A DNA stretch of 64,000 nucleotides from Nitrospira sp. Lineage in GTDB: Bacteria > Nitrospirota > Nitrospiria > Nitrospirales > UBA8639. Under the pieces are notes generated by a model. It did no database searches. It had not been told where the DNA came from and saw only the letters and a list, made by a program, of their open reading frames with translations. This document shows, piece after piece, positions 28,241 through 37,167 of the stretch. How positions within the stretch are numbered: the first letter of the stretch is position 1; the number at the start of each line of letters is the position of its first letter. The stretch is taken from contig CP058931.1 in the NCBI GenBank assembly GCA_024760505.1, positions 2,366,001-2,430,000 on the forward strand. Direction: 5' to 3'. Position numbers and translations under genes: made by a program.

Positions 28241-30226
28241 TCACAACCCGAATGGGAAGGTATCCGGCATATCTTTAGTCGTCTCTCTGGTGAGTGCTTC
28301 AACGGCCCGCGTTTCATCAAACCAGATATATTCATCAAATTGGTGTGGTAATGACGCATAAAAATAATGGCTCTGCAACTCGGTTTCGGGTCGATAAATC
28401 ACGCCAATCGCGCGTTCCAGTCTTTCTTGAAGAAGTTTCTCGCGGGTGATGCTCTTGAGTGGTTCCCTGAGCGGCAGGAGAAAGTTGTCGGCCTTCACTT
28501 CATGACAGATATATTCATAACTGTCTGGATGCGATGGACGAACCTGCTTGATTTCCATCGGGCCACCCCATTCTGATGCCGCGGCAACGGTACCATGGTC
28601 GGTGCCAAAGCCAATCAGATAGGCCGCATCGCCATATGCCTGCCGCACCAGTTGCCCGACATTGAACTCACCACGAGCACTCATCTCCGTGGCTCGTGCG
28701 TCACCGATATGTGAATTGTGTTCCCAGATCACAGCCTTGGCATCCGGGCCTCTGAAGTCGAGAATGGCCTGCAAGGTTTCAAACATGTGCTGGTCACGCT
28801 GGTTCCAGGAGTTATTTTCGGCGAAGTACATCGTGCGATAATAGCGTTCGGCATTACTCACCAGCCGCGCATTTTGTTCGGCATTGAAAAAACGTTCTCC
28901 GTCTGCCCGTGAATATTCCATACGCTTATTGTGCAAATCCTTCAGCATCGCCAAGACTTCATACTCGCATTCCCGGTACTGCCTGGTCATGGTGACGCGG
29001 CCATACATCGCGGGATCACTGGCCCATGGCATCAGGCATCCATAGCGTACCCGTGCGACTTCTGCTGTTTTCGGATCCACTTTCTCCAGATAATCCAGGA
29101 CGACTTCAATGGAGCTGTACAAGCTGTACAGGTCCAATCCGTAAAAACCCACCTGCTGATGAGGATCTTTCATGGTGTCATTATGGGCTTTTAACCAAGA
29201 AAGAAAATTCAGGACGGAATGATTGGCCCACATCCAGGTAGGGAAGCGGGAAAATGGCTGACTTTTCAGGAACGGATCGGGCGAGGATCCATGAATATAG
29301 TGATCGATAAAGGCTGCGTCAGGCCAGTCAGCTTCTACCGCAATAATATTTACCCCTTTCTTTTCGATTAATTCCCTTGTGATTCGCGCACGCATATCGT
29401 AGAACTCGGCGGTGCCATGTGAGGCCTCACCCAGCAAGATCAGGCGACTCTCACCGATGCGGTTCATAAGGTGATCCAGCTTCACATGTTTAATGCTGGC
29501 AAAATGTTCACTCGATTGCCCAATCAACTCGGGTAGGCTTGCTTCGGTATTTTCCCTGGCGGGTGTATGCCCAGCTTCGTCTTCCCAGCCAGCCGCGCCA
29601 ATCAGCGGGACAAAACGGACGCCGCCCATATCCTCTTCCTGATATTCATGCTCGCTTACGCGTCGAAGCCGGATGAGTTTTTGTGTGCGCAGGGTCGAGC
29701 CGACCGGGATCACGAGACGGCCACCGATGGCCAACTGGTCTTTCAGGGGTTGAGGTACTTCGGGTCCGCCTGCGGTGACAACAATGGCATCATAGGGGGC
29801 ATGTTCCGGCCATCCCATGGTACCGTCTCCATAGAGGACCTGAATGTTGCGATAACCCAGTTCCGCGAGGCGTTTGCGTGCGGTGTCCACGAGTATTTTA
29901 TGTCGTTCGATGGTATAGACTTCTTGAGCAATTTCTCCCAATATTGCCGCGGCATATCCGGAACCCGTCCCGATTTCCAGTACGCGGTCTTCCGGCTTTA
30001 ATTCAAGTGCAGCAGTCATCAACGCCACGATGTAGGGCTGAGAAATGGTCTGGCTCGCTTCAATCGGTAGGGGCGAGTCACTATAGGCAAATTCAACAAG
30101 GTCTGTCGCGACGAATTCTTCACGAGGGACGGCGTTGATGGCATTAAGCACTCTTTGGTCGTGGAGGCCACGAGCCACTAACTGATGATCGATCATGTCC
30201 TGTCGTAACTTATTGAAGGTGTTCAT
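28241..30226 (-). CDS. Isoaspartate methyltransferase / erythromycin esterase fusion
   Basis: The 661-residue protein has two domains. Residues about 1-215 are a full PCMT (EASQTISQPYIVALMT, motif I EIGTGSGYAAAILGE near 89, VVTAGGPEVPQPL). Residues about 255-650 match the erythromycin esterase superfamily: LILLGEASHGTAEFY near 262, VEADWPDAAFIDHYI, YGLDLYSLYSSIE, WEHNSHIGDAR and EWGGPME. Both are cytoplasmic. Fusions like this are found in other bacteria. The esterase half may cleave a lactone or act on methylated protein products; this is not shown. Confidence 0.9.
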   Translation of the reverse strand: MNTFNKLRQDMIDHQLVARGLHDQRVLNAINAVPREEFVATDLVEFAYSDSPLPIEASQTISQPYIVALMTAALELKPEDRVLEIGTGSGYAAAILGEIAQEVYTIERHKILVDTARKRLAELGYRNIQVLYGDGTMGWPEHAPYDAIVVTAGGPEVPQPLKDQLAIGGRLVIPVGSTLRTQKLIRLRRVSEHEYQEEDMGGVRFVPLIGAAGWEDEAGHTPARENTEASLPELIGQSSEHFASIKHVKLDHLMNRIGESRLILLGEASHGTAEFYDMRARITRELIEKKGVNIIAVEADWPDAAFIDHYIHGSSPDPFLKSQPFSRFPTWMWANHSVLNFLSWLKAHNDTMKDPHQQVGFYGLDLYSLYSSIEVVLDYLEKVDPKTAEVARVRYGCLMPWASDPAMYGRVTMTRQYRECEYEVLAMLKDLHNKRMEYSRADGERFFNAEQNARLVSNAERYYRTMYFAENNSWNQRDQHMFETLQAILDFRGPDAKAVIWEHNSHIGDARATEMSARGEFNVGQLVRQAYGDAAYLIGFGTDHGTVAAASEWGGPMEIKQVRPSHPDSYEYICHEVKADNFLLPLREPLKSITREKLLQERLERAIGVIYRPETELQSHYFYASLPHQFDEYIWFDETRAVEALTRETTKDMPDTFPFGL

Positions 30227-30764
30227 GGGTGACTCCTGAGGATGTCCTTTTTAACATGATGCCAATAGTCACATGGGATTGAAAAAAAGGATTGAAAAAA
30301 TTCTCCACGCGGTTCTGTAGAACTGATTCCGCAATAATGGTGCCAAGTGGTTGCCTCCCAGTGTCAGGCAATCAATCCCATGACCCGCTTTCCTTTTTCC
30401 GCAATGAGAGCCATTCAATAAAAATTTCTCTAGGGTGGGAATTCGTGAATTGAGGAATGCCTGGGAGGCGTACCCAGAAAATATGTGGGGCAAATTTCTA
30501 CACAGGTCTGCCTTACAGAAGCCTTTGTGGAAAAGGAATCGAGAGTCGTCTTTTGGTTTTCCTAGTAGTCTTGTCTAAGATTGTTTCATAAGGCGGTTCA
30601 TCTGGTGCGAAATTATCTGCCTTTGCATGTTTTTATGAAGATCATGATAAGTCGAGCGGGGCGATCTGGCCCTAAAATCCTCTCCGGTCACAATTTCGGG
30701 ATATGGCAAGTCGCTTCTTTCATGTTCCTTGCGGAGGACTGACCTCTGCATTGAGGAGAATTCT
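30227..30764 (+). other. Intergenic region without supported gene
   Basis: These 538 bases contain only short frames lacking family resemblance. They should carry the promoter of the divergent genes at 28241-30226 (minus) and 30765 (plus). Confidence 0.5.
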
Positions 30765-31679
30765 GTGAGGTGGAATGTCCTGTATTGGATCCTTGGGCTT
30801 ATCGTTCTCTTGCCGGTGTTCAATTTTCTGCTGGGTGTGCATCCGCCGAGATTTCAAACGGATGATGACCCCAAGCGCTACGGGTTGGACTACGAGTCGG
30901 TTTCATTCCCCACCTCTGATGGGTTAACCCTGAGAGGGTGGTTTATTCCCGCAGCCTCTGCAGCACGGGAATCATTGCGCCAAGGAGGGATGGCGTGGAA
31001 TACGTGCGGGACTGTCCTGGTAGGCCATGGCTATCCTTTTGATAAAGCCAATATCCTTCGGCATGCGCTCTTCCTGCATCCCCGCTTTCATCTTCTCCTG
31101 TTTGACTTCCGGTATTTCGGTGAGAGTGATGGTGCCTATACCACGGCCGGTCTATTAGAAACCCGTGATGTCCATGCCGCCGTTGCGTATGTCAAAAGTC
31201 GGAGCGATGTGAATCCGGAACAAATCGGGGCGCTGGGATTTTCCATGAGCGCGTCAGCCTTCATTACGGCCCGGAATTCCGATTTTAAAGCCATTGTGGC
31301 CGATAGTCCCTATGCCACCCTGGAAGGACTCATTGCCCGGCAATTTTTCTTCTTTCCGGGCTTCACAAAATGGCCGTTTGTCGCACTGACAAAATTCTAT
31401 GCCCGGCTCTTTCTGGGTGTACGAGTCAATGATGCGGCCCCGGCCGAAGACGTGCGGGACCTCAACACCCCTTTACTGATCATCCATGGGGATGCCGATT
31501 CGCAGATCCCTCTTGAGCATTCGCAGACCATTTACGCCAACGCCGATCCCGAAAAGACAACGCTCTGGATTGTCCGGGGGGCTGACCATGGCTTTGCCCA
31601 TGGGCTTGAGGGTCCTCGATATGAGGTGCGAGTGAGACAGTTTTTTGAGAAGTATTTGTGCACGGAAGCACGTTCCTAA
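30765..31679 (+). CDS. Membrane-anchored alpha/beta hydrolase
   Basis: The 304-residue protein begins with one membrane helix (VLYWILGLIVLLPVFNFLLG) followed by an alpha/beta hydrolase domain. The oxyanion segment GTVLVGHGYPF, nucleophile elbow GALGFSMSAS (Ser near residue 166) and HGDADSQIPLEHS plus GADHGF for the Asp and His are visible, so the triad is intact. I prefer the GTG at 30765, with GAGGAG 8 bases upstream. Substrate unknown; dienelactone hydrolase or serine aminopeptidase type. Confidence 0.82.
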   Translation: MRWNVLYWILGLIVLLPVFNFLLGVHPPRFQTDDDPKRYGLDYESVSFPTSDGLTLRGWFIPAASAARESLRQGGMAWNTCGTVLVGHGYPFDKANILRHALFLHPRFHLLLFDFRYFGESDGAYTTAGLLETRDVHAAVAYVKSRSDVNPEQIGALGFSMSASAFITARNSDFKAIVADSPYATLEGLIARQFFFFPGFTKWPFVALTKFYARLFLGVRVNDAAPAEDVRDLNTPLLIIHGDADSQIPLEHSQTIYANADPEKTTLWIVRGADHGFAHGLEGPRYEVRVRQFFEKYLCTEARS

Positions 31680-31748
31680 AGGGTGTGTGGCGCCGGTGGA
31701 TTGTGTGAGCTTCAGGCTGCTCCGTTCTTTCCGCTCCCCGTCATTTCC

Positions 31749-31783
31749 TGTCATTCCCGACAGGTGTTATCGGGAATCCATCT
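31749..31783. repeat. REP-like inverted repeat
   Basis: TGTCATTCCCGA ... TCGGGAATCCATCT forms an 8-bp stem ATTCCCGA/TCGGGAAT. Short palindromes with the same TGTCATTCC...GGAAT plan recur at 39500-39545 and 59126-59470. Confidence 0.5.
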
Positions 31784-31845
31784 TGGATTTTTCAATCAAT
31801 GCCTGGTGCTAGATGGAAGGCTGTGGGCTAGTATTCCAAACTATT

Positions 31846-32310
31846 GTGTTCAAGTGGTTAATGGTATTGCCGGGTTTCGCCCCGGCAGGCGAGGTCCTTT
31901 TGTTTCGGCAAAAGGACCCAAAACCATGGTGGCCGTGGCGTGGCCCTTCGGGTGCCCTGCGTCGTTTGCGGACTTCGGCGGCGCGCAAACTCGCGGAGTC
32001 TACCCTGAGCCATGTCGAAGGGCTCAAACAATGCGCGCCTTCTTCCGAAATCGGCTGCACGACTTGGCCTCGCCACAAGGCCAGGGGAGCCTAGTAAAGG
32101 AAGGAGCGGATGAGTCATTGAAGTTATTGAGCGATGGTATGGATGCCATGTTCTGTGCTGCTGGGAGGAACCCCTGCACAAAAAGATATCAACAAGGCAC
32201 CGCTTCTTTTTTGGATATCAGTCATCTTCCTCGGGAAGCAGAGATGGGAGCCGACCCGGCGGGACCAGTTCCGATGGTCTCGACTTGAAAGATTCATGAT
32301 TACAAAACCT
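31846..32310 (+). repeat. Dispersed repeat copy R2
   Basis: Begins GTGTTCAAGTGG, then the same two hairpins as R1 and R3, then a block shared with R3 (GAAATCGGCTGCACGACT, GGAAGGAGCGG, TATGGATGCCATG). A middle segment present in R1 and R3 is deleted. Reading frames through it (such as one reading GFRPGRRGPFVSAK) differ between copies and strands, so I do not treat it as coding. Confidence 0.85.
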
Positions 32311-32382
32311 GAACCCAGCTACTTCTCTGGGTAGGCTTATTTAGGTTCATAGGGTCAATATCAAGGATTACCCCCCCAATCA

Positions 32383-33135
32383 TTAAAAGCGAAAGGAAAT
32401 GCCCACCAGAAAATGATGCGTGGTCAGTTTGGTTCCCAGATTTTCAAAATTTATGGTGCCCTCCTCATTCTGACGACTATAATCCCTGGGAATTGACTTA
32501 TCGTTTATATCTAAATACGTAAATCGATATTCGGTAAAGATCCCCCAATGTCGGTGTAGACGCCACAACATGCCCCCCCGTACATCAACACCAAAACCAT
32601 CCATGTTTTCCTTAATCTTGGTTTTGCCACCATCGTTTTCGAACTCAACAGTGCTTTTAGAAAAACCGAATTCGGGACCGACCCCAAAGTAGGGCTCCAA
32701 CCTTCCCTGCGGAAACTGTTCATTCGGGAATAAGGGATACCGCATCATCATCAAGAGGGAGAACCCATAAACGGGAATCTCAATATTGGCGTTTTTGGCG
32801 TCAGCCTTAAAATAAGAGCCATCAAAGGCCACGCCTAGCCAGGGAATGGTCTTTGTCCAGTAGGTCACGCGTCCCCCTACCGTCAAGGCATTTTTGAATT
32901 TCGCATCCTCCTTAAGATCTTTGGAAGTAGTGACGGGGCTCCCTGAAAATGGCACATTCCGCACCTGCCCTTCCACTTGACCATTCTCCGTCTTGGCCAA
33001 TCCCCCATAGAAATCCACCTCGAATTCTGCCCGAACAGAAGGAGTCCATCCTGCGTTCACTCCCATGATAAGAAACCAGATTAGAAAATATTTCGACAAT
33101 CTTTTGCCCGGCACAAAAAGCCTCCTTCCCTTCAT
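32383..33135 (-). CDS. Outer-membrane beta-barrel protein
   Basis: A signal peptide (LSKYFLIWFLIMGVNAGW, cleaved near VRA-EF) leads to a 210-residue domain with strand-like alternation (VGGRVTYWTK, LGVAFDGSYFK, LEPYFGVGPEFGFSKS, WGIFTEYRFTYLDI). It ends in HHFLVGISFRF, the aromatic last residue typical of proteins inserted in the outer membrane. The layout matches the OmpA-like/outer-membrane beta-barrel family (PF13505-type). No function can be given. Confidence 0.8.
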   Translation of the reverse strand: MKGRRLFVPGKRLSKYFLIWFLIMGVNAGWTPSVRAEFEVDFYGGLAKTENGQVEGQVRNVPFSGSPVTTSKDLKEDAKFKNALTVGGRVTYWTKTIPWLGVAFDGSYFKADAKNANIEIPVYGFSLLMMMRYPLFPNEQFPQGRLEPYFGVGPEFGFSKSTVEFENDGGKTKIKENMDGFGVDVRGGMLWRLHRHWGIFTEYRFTYLDINDKSIPRDYSRQNEEGTINFENLGTKLTTHHFLVGISFRF

Positions 33136-33632
33136 CCGGCCAGGATTTCATACACTCGCTTTTTCATCTCTACCCCTTTTGGGTCGTTAGGACAGGGCCA
33201 AACATTCGATCTTCGATTTAGGAGGAGCAAAAGGAATGCCTGTACGGAGATAAGCGGAAAAGTTCTAAAAAACTAGTTAGTTAGGAGAGGCATGCGTGGA
33301 CGGAAGGGCTGCCAAGATGAGGCGCGGTTCCCTAGGCGGTTTGTGGGGAGTGTTCCAAAAAAGGGCAAAGGGTACGTAGCGTGAAGCGGCGGGGGAGATC
33401 CCAACCACTAACCCCTCCGTAAAGGTGGGCTTGTGCGCATATCACGTTCCAAGGCAGCACGAGCAGCTTTGGTGTTGGCGCGATTCGTTTCAGAAGATCA
33501 GACCATAATGGAAATCCCGTTCTTACAGTCCTAGCCATGTTCAAATTTCCTCATCCCGAGGAAAGTTTCCCACTACCTGAAGAAGGGCAGTGTGATAAAA
33601 CCCGAAATGATACCATATGGAGGAGAACCCCA
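33136..33632 (+). other. Intergenic region, no supported gene
   Basis: Frames here are short and not family-like. It contains the start of the minus-strand barrel gene and the promoter region of hicB. Confidence 0.5.
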
Positions 33633-33854
33633 ATGTCGAATGTAGAATCCTTCAAAATTGAACTTGAGCAGGAAGATGACGGGCGATGGATTGGTGAGAT
33701 TACTGCCTTACCTGGGGTGATTGTCTACGGGCCAACCAGGGAGAACGCATTGGTAGCCGTGCAGGCCTTGGCTTTGCGTGTGTTAGCTGACCGATTAGAT
33801 CACGGTGAGGTAGTGCCGGATGAATTAATGAACGTCTCTTTTGTTGGCGCATGA
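33633..33854 (+). CDS. hicB: HicB-type antitoxin
   Basis: The 73-residue protein has the HicB partial RNase H-like fold: FKIELEQEDDGRWIGEITALPGVIVYGPTRENAL, with DGRW/E and the conserved Leu-Pro-Gly turn. GGAGGAG ends 7 bases upstream of the ATG at 33633. The frame continues further 5' but without support. A damaged hicA follows 5 bases after the stop. The order hicB-hicA is one of the two known orders. Confidence 0.82.
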   Translation: MSNVESFKIELEQEDDGRWIGEITALPGVIVYGPTRENALVAVQALALRVLADRLDHGEVVPDELMNVSFVGA

Positions 33855-33859
33855 GTTAA

Positions 33860-34063
33860 TGGGCATCAACATCAGGAAAGCGGGTTTTGGCGGCACTTCT
33901 CAGGCTTGGGTGGCGCATCAAACGTCAAACGGGGTCGCATAAAATACTCACAAGGGAGGGTTGGCCAAACGTCGTGTTTGCGTTTCATGATGGTGAAACT
34001 CTAGGACCAAAAATATTGGCTCGAATTGCCAAAACCACCGGGCTGTATCCTGACGATCTCTAA
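33860..34063 (+). pseudogene. hicA: hicA-like mRNA interferase gene with a 1-base frameshift
   Basis: From 33878 one frame reads GKRVLAALLRLGWRIKRQTGSHKIL ... VVFAFHDGETLGPKILARIAKTTGLYPDDL and stops at 34063. This matches HicA, including the catalytic His in TGSH. The expected start MGIN at 33860 is in another frame: one extra base near 33870-33876 breaks it. A TTG at 33887 with AGGAAAG 6 bases before could still give a short product. The rest of the toxin is intact, so the loss may be recent or a sequence error. Confidence 0.72.
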
Positions 34064-34232
34064 CCCTATCATCGAAAGCCTCAAGTTCAGACGGGTCCTT
34101 CCCCAAACAACACGACTCCTCAAGACGACATATCCCGACGAATCCCTCTTCTTTTCCCTCAGTGATTTTCAACACGTTTCATCGAGAATTCAACTTGGTT
34201 TGTCCCTTTCAATAACTGCTGGGACATGTTTA

Positions 34233-34779
34233 GTGTCCAAGTGGTTATTGGTATTGCCGGGTTTCGCCCCGGCAGGCGAGGTCCTTTTGTTTCGGCAAAA
34301 GGACCCAAAACCACCGATGCCCTATCCGGCCTCATTTGGATGAGTAAACGCGAACTTTTGGAGGGCGGGCCAACTCGCTGCGCTCACACAAGGCCCGCCA
34401 ATTTATCAGAGCGTTCACTCATGGGGTCCGGACAGCAGGCATCGGTCCGTACCAAAGAAAGGAGAGAGCGTAAACAGCTCAGCTTCGCTCAAACAATGCG
34501 CGCCTTCCTCCGAAATCGGCTGCACGACTTGGCCTCGCCACAAGGCCACGGGAGCCCAGTGAAGGAAGGAGCGGCTGAATCATTGGAGTTATTGAGAGAT
34601 GGTATCGATGCCATGTTTTGTGCTGCCGGGACGAACCCCGGCATAAAAAGATATCACGAAGGCACCGGTTCTTTTTTTGGATACAAGGCACCCATGCCTA
34701 GGGAAGGAGGCATGGGTGCCGACCCGGCCGGACCAGCTCAGATGGTCTCGACTTGAAAGATGCATGATTGGAAGACCTG
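34233..34779 (+). repeat. Dispersed repeat copy R3 (longest)
   Basis: About 547 bases. It has the left part shared with R1, the right part shared with R2, and an extra stem near 34690-34714 (CCCATGCCT / AGGCATGGG). R3 ends 30 bases before the first core site of the cassette array. All three copies lie in the same orientation. Confidence 0.85.
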
Positions 34780-34807
34780 CCACCGTCCCCAGGCTGCATT
34801 CTGTGAT

Positions 34808-34924
34808 GCCTAACGTTAACTCTCAGTTGCGGCCGGTAGCGCCGCCGATTATAAATAAAACGCTCACCTGACGACGTCAGAGCACCACGGATTTCGATTC
34901 GGATACGCTACCTGACGTCAACTG
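34808..34924 (-). other. Putative attC-like site 3 (terminal)
   Basis: Read on the minus strand, this palindrome follows the SIR2-like stop codon and ends in GTTAGGC (34808-34814), a perfect integron core (GTTRRRY). Inside are paired arms CAGTTG / CAACTG (34824-34829, 34919-34924) and GGTAGCG / CGCTACC (34835-34841, 34906-34912). The opposite 7-base core next to the outer arm is not recognisable, so the site is imperfect. Confidence 0.45.
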
Positions 34925-34951
34925 CAGCGCCATTTTTGGCGGCAGGCGGGG

Positions 34952-35941
34952 CTACCAAGAGTCCTCGAAGAAGACTTTTCGTACGTGCCCCCAAGCTGAC
35001 GTCCCGTCCTGGTTCTCAGGAAATAACTGCCGAAGTGTGTACGGAAAGTAGCCTGCGAGCCCAGACCAAATGGTGTGGCCGGGTGTCGAATTGAGGCGCT
35101 CTCTCACCTCGCTCTGATCCTGAGGCGACATGATGAATACCTGAAGGCCTCCCTTCTCTACCCCGTCGGCAATCGCTCCGTTGATATGGGCGTCTCCGAA
35201 TCCATAGCCTGCGATGAGTAATCGCCTTTCGCCCGAGGAGAGCACGCTCTGGAACAGCTCCAAGTAGGCATCGAGCATCGGCTCGTTCGCGATCTGCTGA
35301 CGCTTCGCTCGGCCGATCACCATCCGGCGGCTATCATCTGAAGACCGCCAGTTCCATGAGCCATGCAACTTGACGTACGCGATCCCGTATGGCGAATGCT
35401 CTCGATCCAGGTTCGGGGGTACCGTGGGCAGGGTAATATAGTCGCTCTCTTCGAGCGGATGTGTCCCACCGGCGCGGAGGTCTGCAGCCCGACGAAGACC
35501 CCACAAAATGGCCGTCAAGTCGTGGTAACGCCGCTCCACGAGAAGGTCCTGGTTGAGCGTGAAGATGAGGCCCGTCTCATTGCCCGGTCGTGGTGCTGCG
35601 AAACTCGCAATGAACCTTCCAAATCCGTAGCCACAGAGGGCATTCGGGCTACCGGCATAACCACGCCAACTGCGAATGATCTCGTCGACATGCTCGTAGG
35701 CACGGTCAACAGCCTTCGCTAGGCATTGGCGGTCCTCTTCGGAATACTCGCTTCCCGACATGACCTCGTTGTAGATGCGCTCGAAGTCGAAGTCGCGGCT
35801 CTGATTCACTAGATCTCGAACCTTCGGAGCGGATCGAATCTCGTGGCTACCAATGATGAGGCTCCACATTCCGCGCGCGAGCGGGGCTCCGAAGTTATGA
35901 GTAAATCCAGCTCCGGTCAGGAGTACATGCCGCGCATACAC
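34952..35941 (-). CDS. SIR2-like domain protein
   Basis: The 329 residues show SIR2-fold motifs: LTGAGFTHNFGAP near residue 9 (NAD-binding Gly-Ala-Gly), TLNQDLLVER near 148, VKLHGSWNW near 207 and LLIAGYGFGDAHIN near 264, an Asp-His pair. Bacterial SIR2-like proteins of this kind degrade NAD+ in antiphage systems; whether this one does is not shown. No signal peptide or helices are present. It is preceded 54 bases upstream by a core site (GTTGGGC) and followed by a palindrome, as in a gene cassette. Confidence 0.75.
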   Translation of the reverse strand: MYARHVLLTGAGFTHNFGAPLARGMWSLIIGSHEIRSAPKVRDLVNQSRDFDFERIYNEVMSGSEYSEEDRQCLAKAVDRAYEHVDEIIRSWRGYAGSPNALCGYGFGRFIASFAAPRPGNETGLIFTLNQDLLVERRYHDLTAILWGLRRAADLRAGGTHPLEESDYITLPTVPPNLDREHSPYGIAYVKLHGSWNWRSSDDSRRMVIGRAKRQQIANEPMLDAYLELFQSVLSSGERRLLIAGYGFGDAHINGAIADGVEKGGLQVFIMSPQDQSEVRERLNSTPGHTIWSGLAGYFPYTLRQLFPENQDGTSAWGHVRKVFFEDSW

Positions 35942-35994
35942 GATTGCAGCCCTTTCGTTTTAGGCTCCGCGACCATGACCCACTTCTTTCTGCC

Positions 35995-36104
35995 GCCCAA
36001 CCGAGTCCGCGGCTGAGTAGCGGGCCGGAGGCCTGTTGATTCGAGCCGCGCGTTCGGCTGCTGCAGGCGGCTGGAGTGTGCCCCAGCCGCGGACTCGGTT
36101 CAGC
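35995..36104 (-). other. Putative attC-like site 2
   Basis: A 17-bp perfect inverted repeat (35999-36015 and 36084-36100, arm CCGAGTCCGCGGCTG plus two bases) is bounded by GCCCAAC (35995-36001) and GTTCAGC (36098-36104). On the minus strand it reads from GCTGAAC to GTTGGGC. The distal core matches GTTRRRY; the proximal one deviates. An additional GCCTAAC lies at 36206-36212, overlapping the HEPN gene's stop codon, so the element may be nested or rearranged. Confidence 0.65.
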
Positions 36105-36205
36105 CGACGGCTCATCAAGTTCCCTCCATCCCACGTCGAGGAGCCACGGCCCCCTTCAATCCCGTCAGCACCCCGTCCGCCGTCTGCGGTCGGCTGCAGC
36201 GGCTT

Positions 36206-36212
36206 GTTAGGC
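36206..36212 (-). other. Extra integron core sequence GCCTAAC
   Basis: On the minus strand GCCTAAC fits RYYYAAC, the expected proximal core of an attC. It shares its TAA with the stop codon of the HEPN-like gene (36207-36209), a frequent arrangement in gene cassettes. It lies 108 bases from the next palindrome, longer than usual. Confidence 0.5.
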
Positions 36213-36824
36213 TGCCCCATCGTTGCAATCACGCACCAACAAGGTTCTCTGAAGCAGCGCGAGCACGGACCTGGCGGCTGCAGACACCTCTTCATCGCGC
36301 CGCGTCTTCTCAAGGTCAGTACCGTAGGGTGTCTTCTCGCCGTGAGCGATGTTGGATCGGACCACGAACAGGAATTCCGCGAGCCTCTTCATTCCCTTCC
36401 GCGAGGTGGTCTCGTCCGCAGTACACTTGAACACGGTGAGTGCCCTGCGAAGTTCCTGGTGCTGTTCAGTCGCCTTCTTGAGCAGCTTGTCCTCCAGCGT
36501 CGCCCCCGGCCGGTAGCCGTGTTTCTTCAATCTGTGGTGATCCAAAACCGGGGGTGAGAGATCAGCCAAACGGCTGACGGCGTCGCTGCGCAGCACGGAT
36601 GCGCGTACCTCCTCCGGCAGCGAGCATAGCATGGCGATGAATGCGGGAATGTCGGCTCGGTCTGGTTCCCCTTGATGAATGGCATGCGCGTTCCAGAGCC
36701 TGTTGAAACCCCGAAAATAACGGTCGCAAGCCTCGGTGGCCGTGCGCGCGCTGGGTACCGCAGAGAAGTGAGTGCAGGCCTCCCTGAGGTGACCCTCTGC
36801 CGCTGGCTCATGAAGCCAGCTCAT
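36207..36824 (-). CDS. HEPN-like domain protein
   Basis: The 205-residue helical protein ends with VRSNIAHGEKTPYGTD, giving an R-x4-H motif near residue 163, and RRDEEVSAAARSVLALLQ. R-x4-6-H is the catalytic hallmark of HEPN ribonucleases. The rest has no recognisable domain. It starts 21 bases after a core site in a duplicated leader and ends inside another core. I infer a possible RNase toxin or its structural relative; a non-catalytic nucleotide-transfer partner is an alternative. Confidence 0.6.
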   Translation of the reverse strand: MSWLHEPAAEGHLREACTHFSAVPSARTATEACDRYFRGFNRLWNAHAIHQGEPDRADIPAFIAMLCSLPEEVRASVLRSDAVSRLADLSPPVLDHHRLKKHGYRPGATLEDKLLKKATEQHQELRRALTVFKCTADETTSRKGMKRLAEFLFVVRSNIAHGEKTPYGTDLEKTRRDEEVSAAARSVLALLQRTLLVRDCNDGAA

Positions 36825-36844
36825 CTACGCGCCCTCATCGAGCA

Positions 36845-37072
36845 GCCCAACAACGTTTAGGCGGATCCGCATAAGAGCCGGATCTTTCCATTTCTGTCCG
36901 TATAAAACACCTTCGTATTTTCTGAACATACCGACATGATGGTTGGCATTTCAATGTTACCGTGGAACTTCCGTCCACACAAAGAGGGTGGCCACGATGA
37001 AAAGGATTCTTGGGCAATGCACAAACTTTGTCAAGATTGATCTGGTGGGCTGAGCGAGATCCTTCGCGCTGC
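36845..37072 (-). repeat. Duplicated leader A ending in an integron core
   Basis: About four-fifths of bases match leader B (39304-39532), colinearly and without large gaps. On the minus strand it runs from CAGCGCGAAGGATCTCGC to GCCTAAACGTTGTTGGGC. The final part resembles integron attI (CCTAAAAC...GTTRRRY) by eye. A short hairpin (GTGGA ... TCCAC, 36963-36978) is conserved by compensating changes in both copies. Confidence 0.65.
37006..37034 (-). promoter_or_regulatory. Putative sigma-70 promoter in leader A
   Basis: On the minus strand, TTGACA (37034-37029) is followed by 17 bases and AAGAAT (37011-37006). The same pair with identical spacing is found in leader B, while surrounding bases differ. 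It would transcribe the HEPN gene about 180 bases downstream. Confidence 0.6.
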
Positions 37073-37167
37073 GCATTGAGGAAAGTTTTGGCAAGTGCGC
37101 GCCTGTATGGCGTGACGTGACCCCATATTGTTACCCACACTTCTCCAACCCGCATTGGCCTTTCGGA

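Noticed and set aside
31683..32288. A 201-codon plus frame across repeat R2 (reads GFRPGRRGPFVSAK)
   Set aside because: The same words recur in R3 and partly in R1 but in differing frames and with frame breaks; conservation tracks hairpins rather than codons.
34226..34756. A 176-codon plus frame across repeat R3
   Set aside because: Same reason as for R2: it is a repeated DNA element, not a gene.
36001..36100. The 17-bp inverted repeat as a terminator
   Set aside because: The arms are 68 bases apart without a T-run and are bounded by integron-type core sequences; an attC-like site fits better.
36036..36557. A 173-codon plus-strand frame over the HEPN-like gene and palindrome
   Set aside because: Opposite to a better-supported gene and crosses the attC-like inverted repeat; no family seen.
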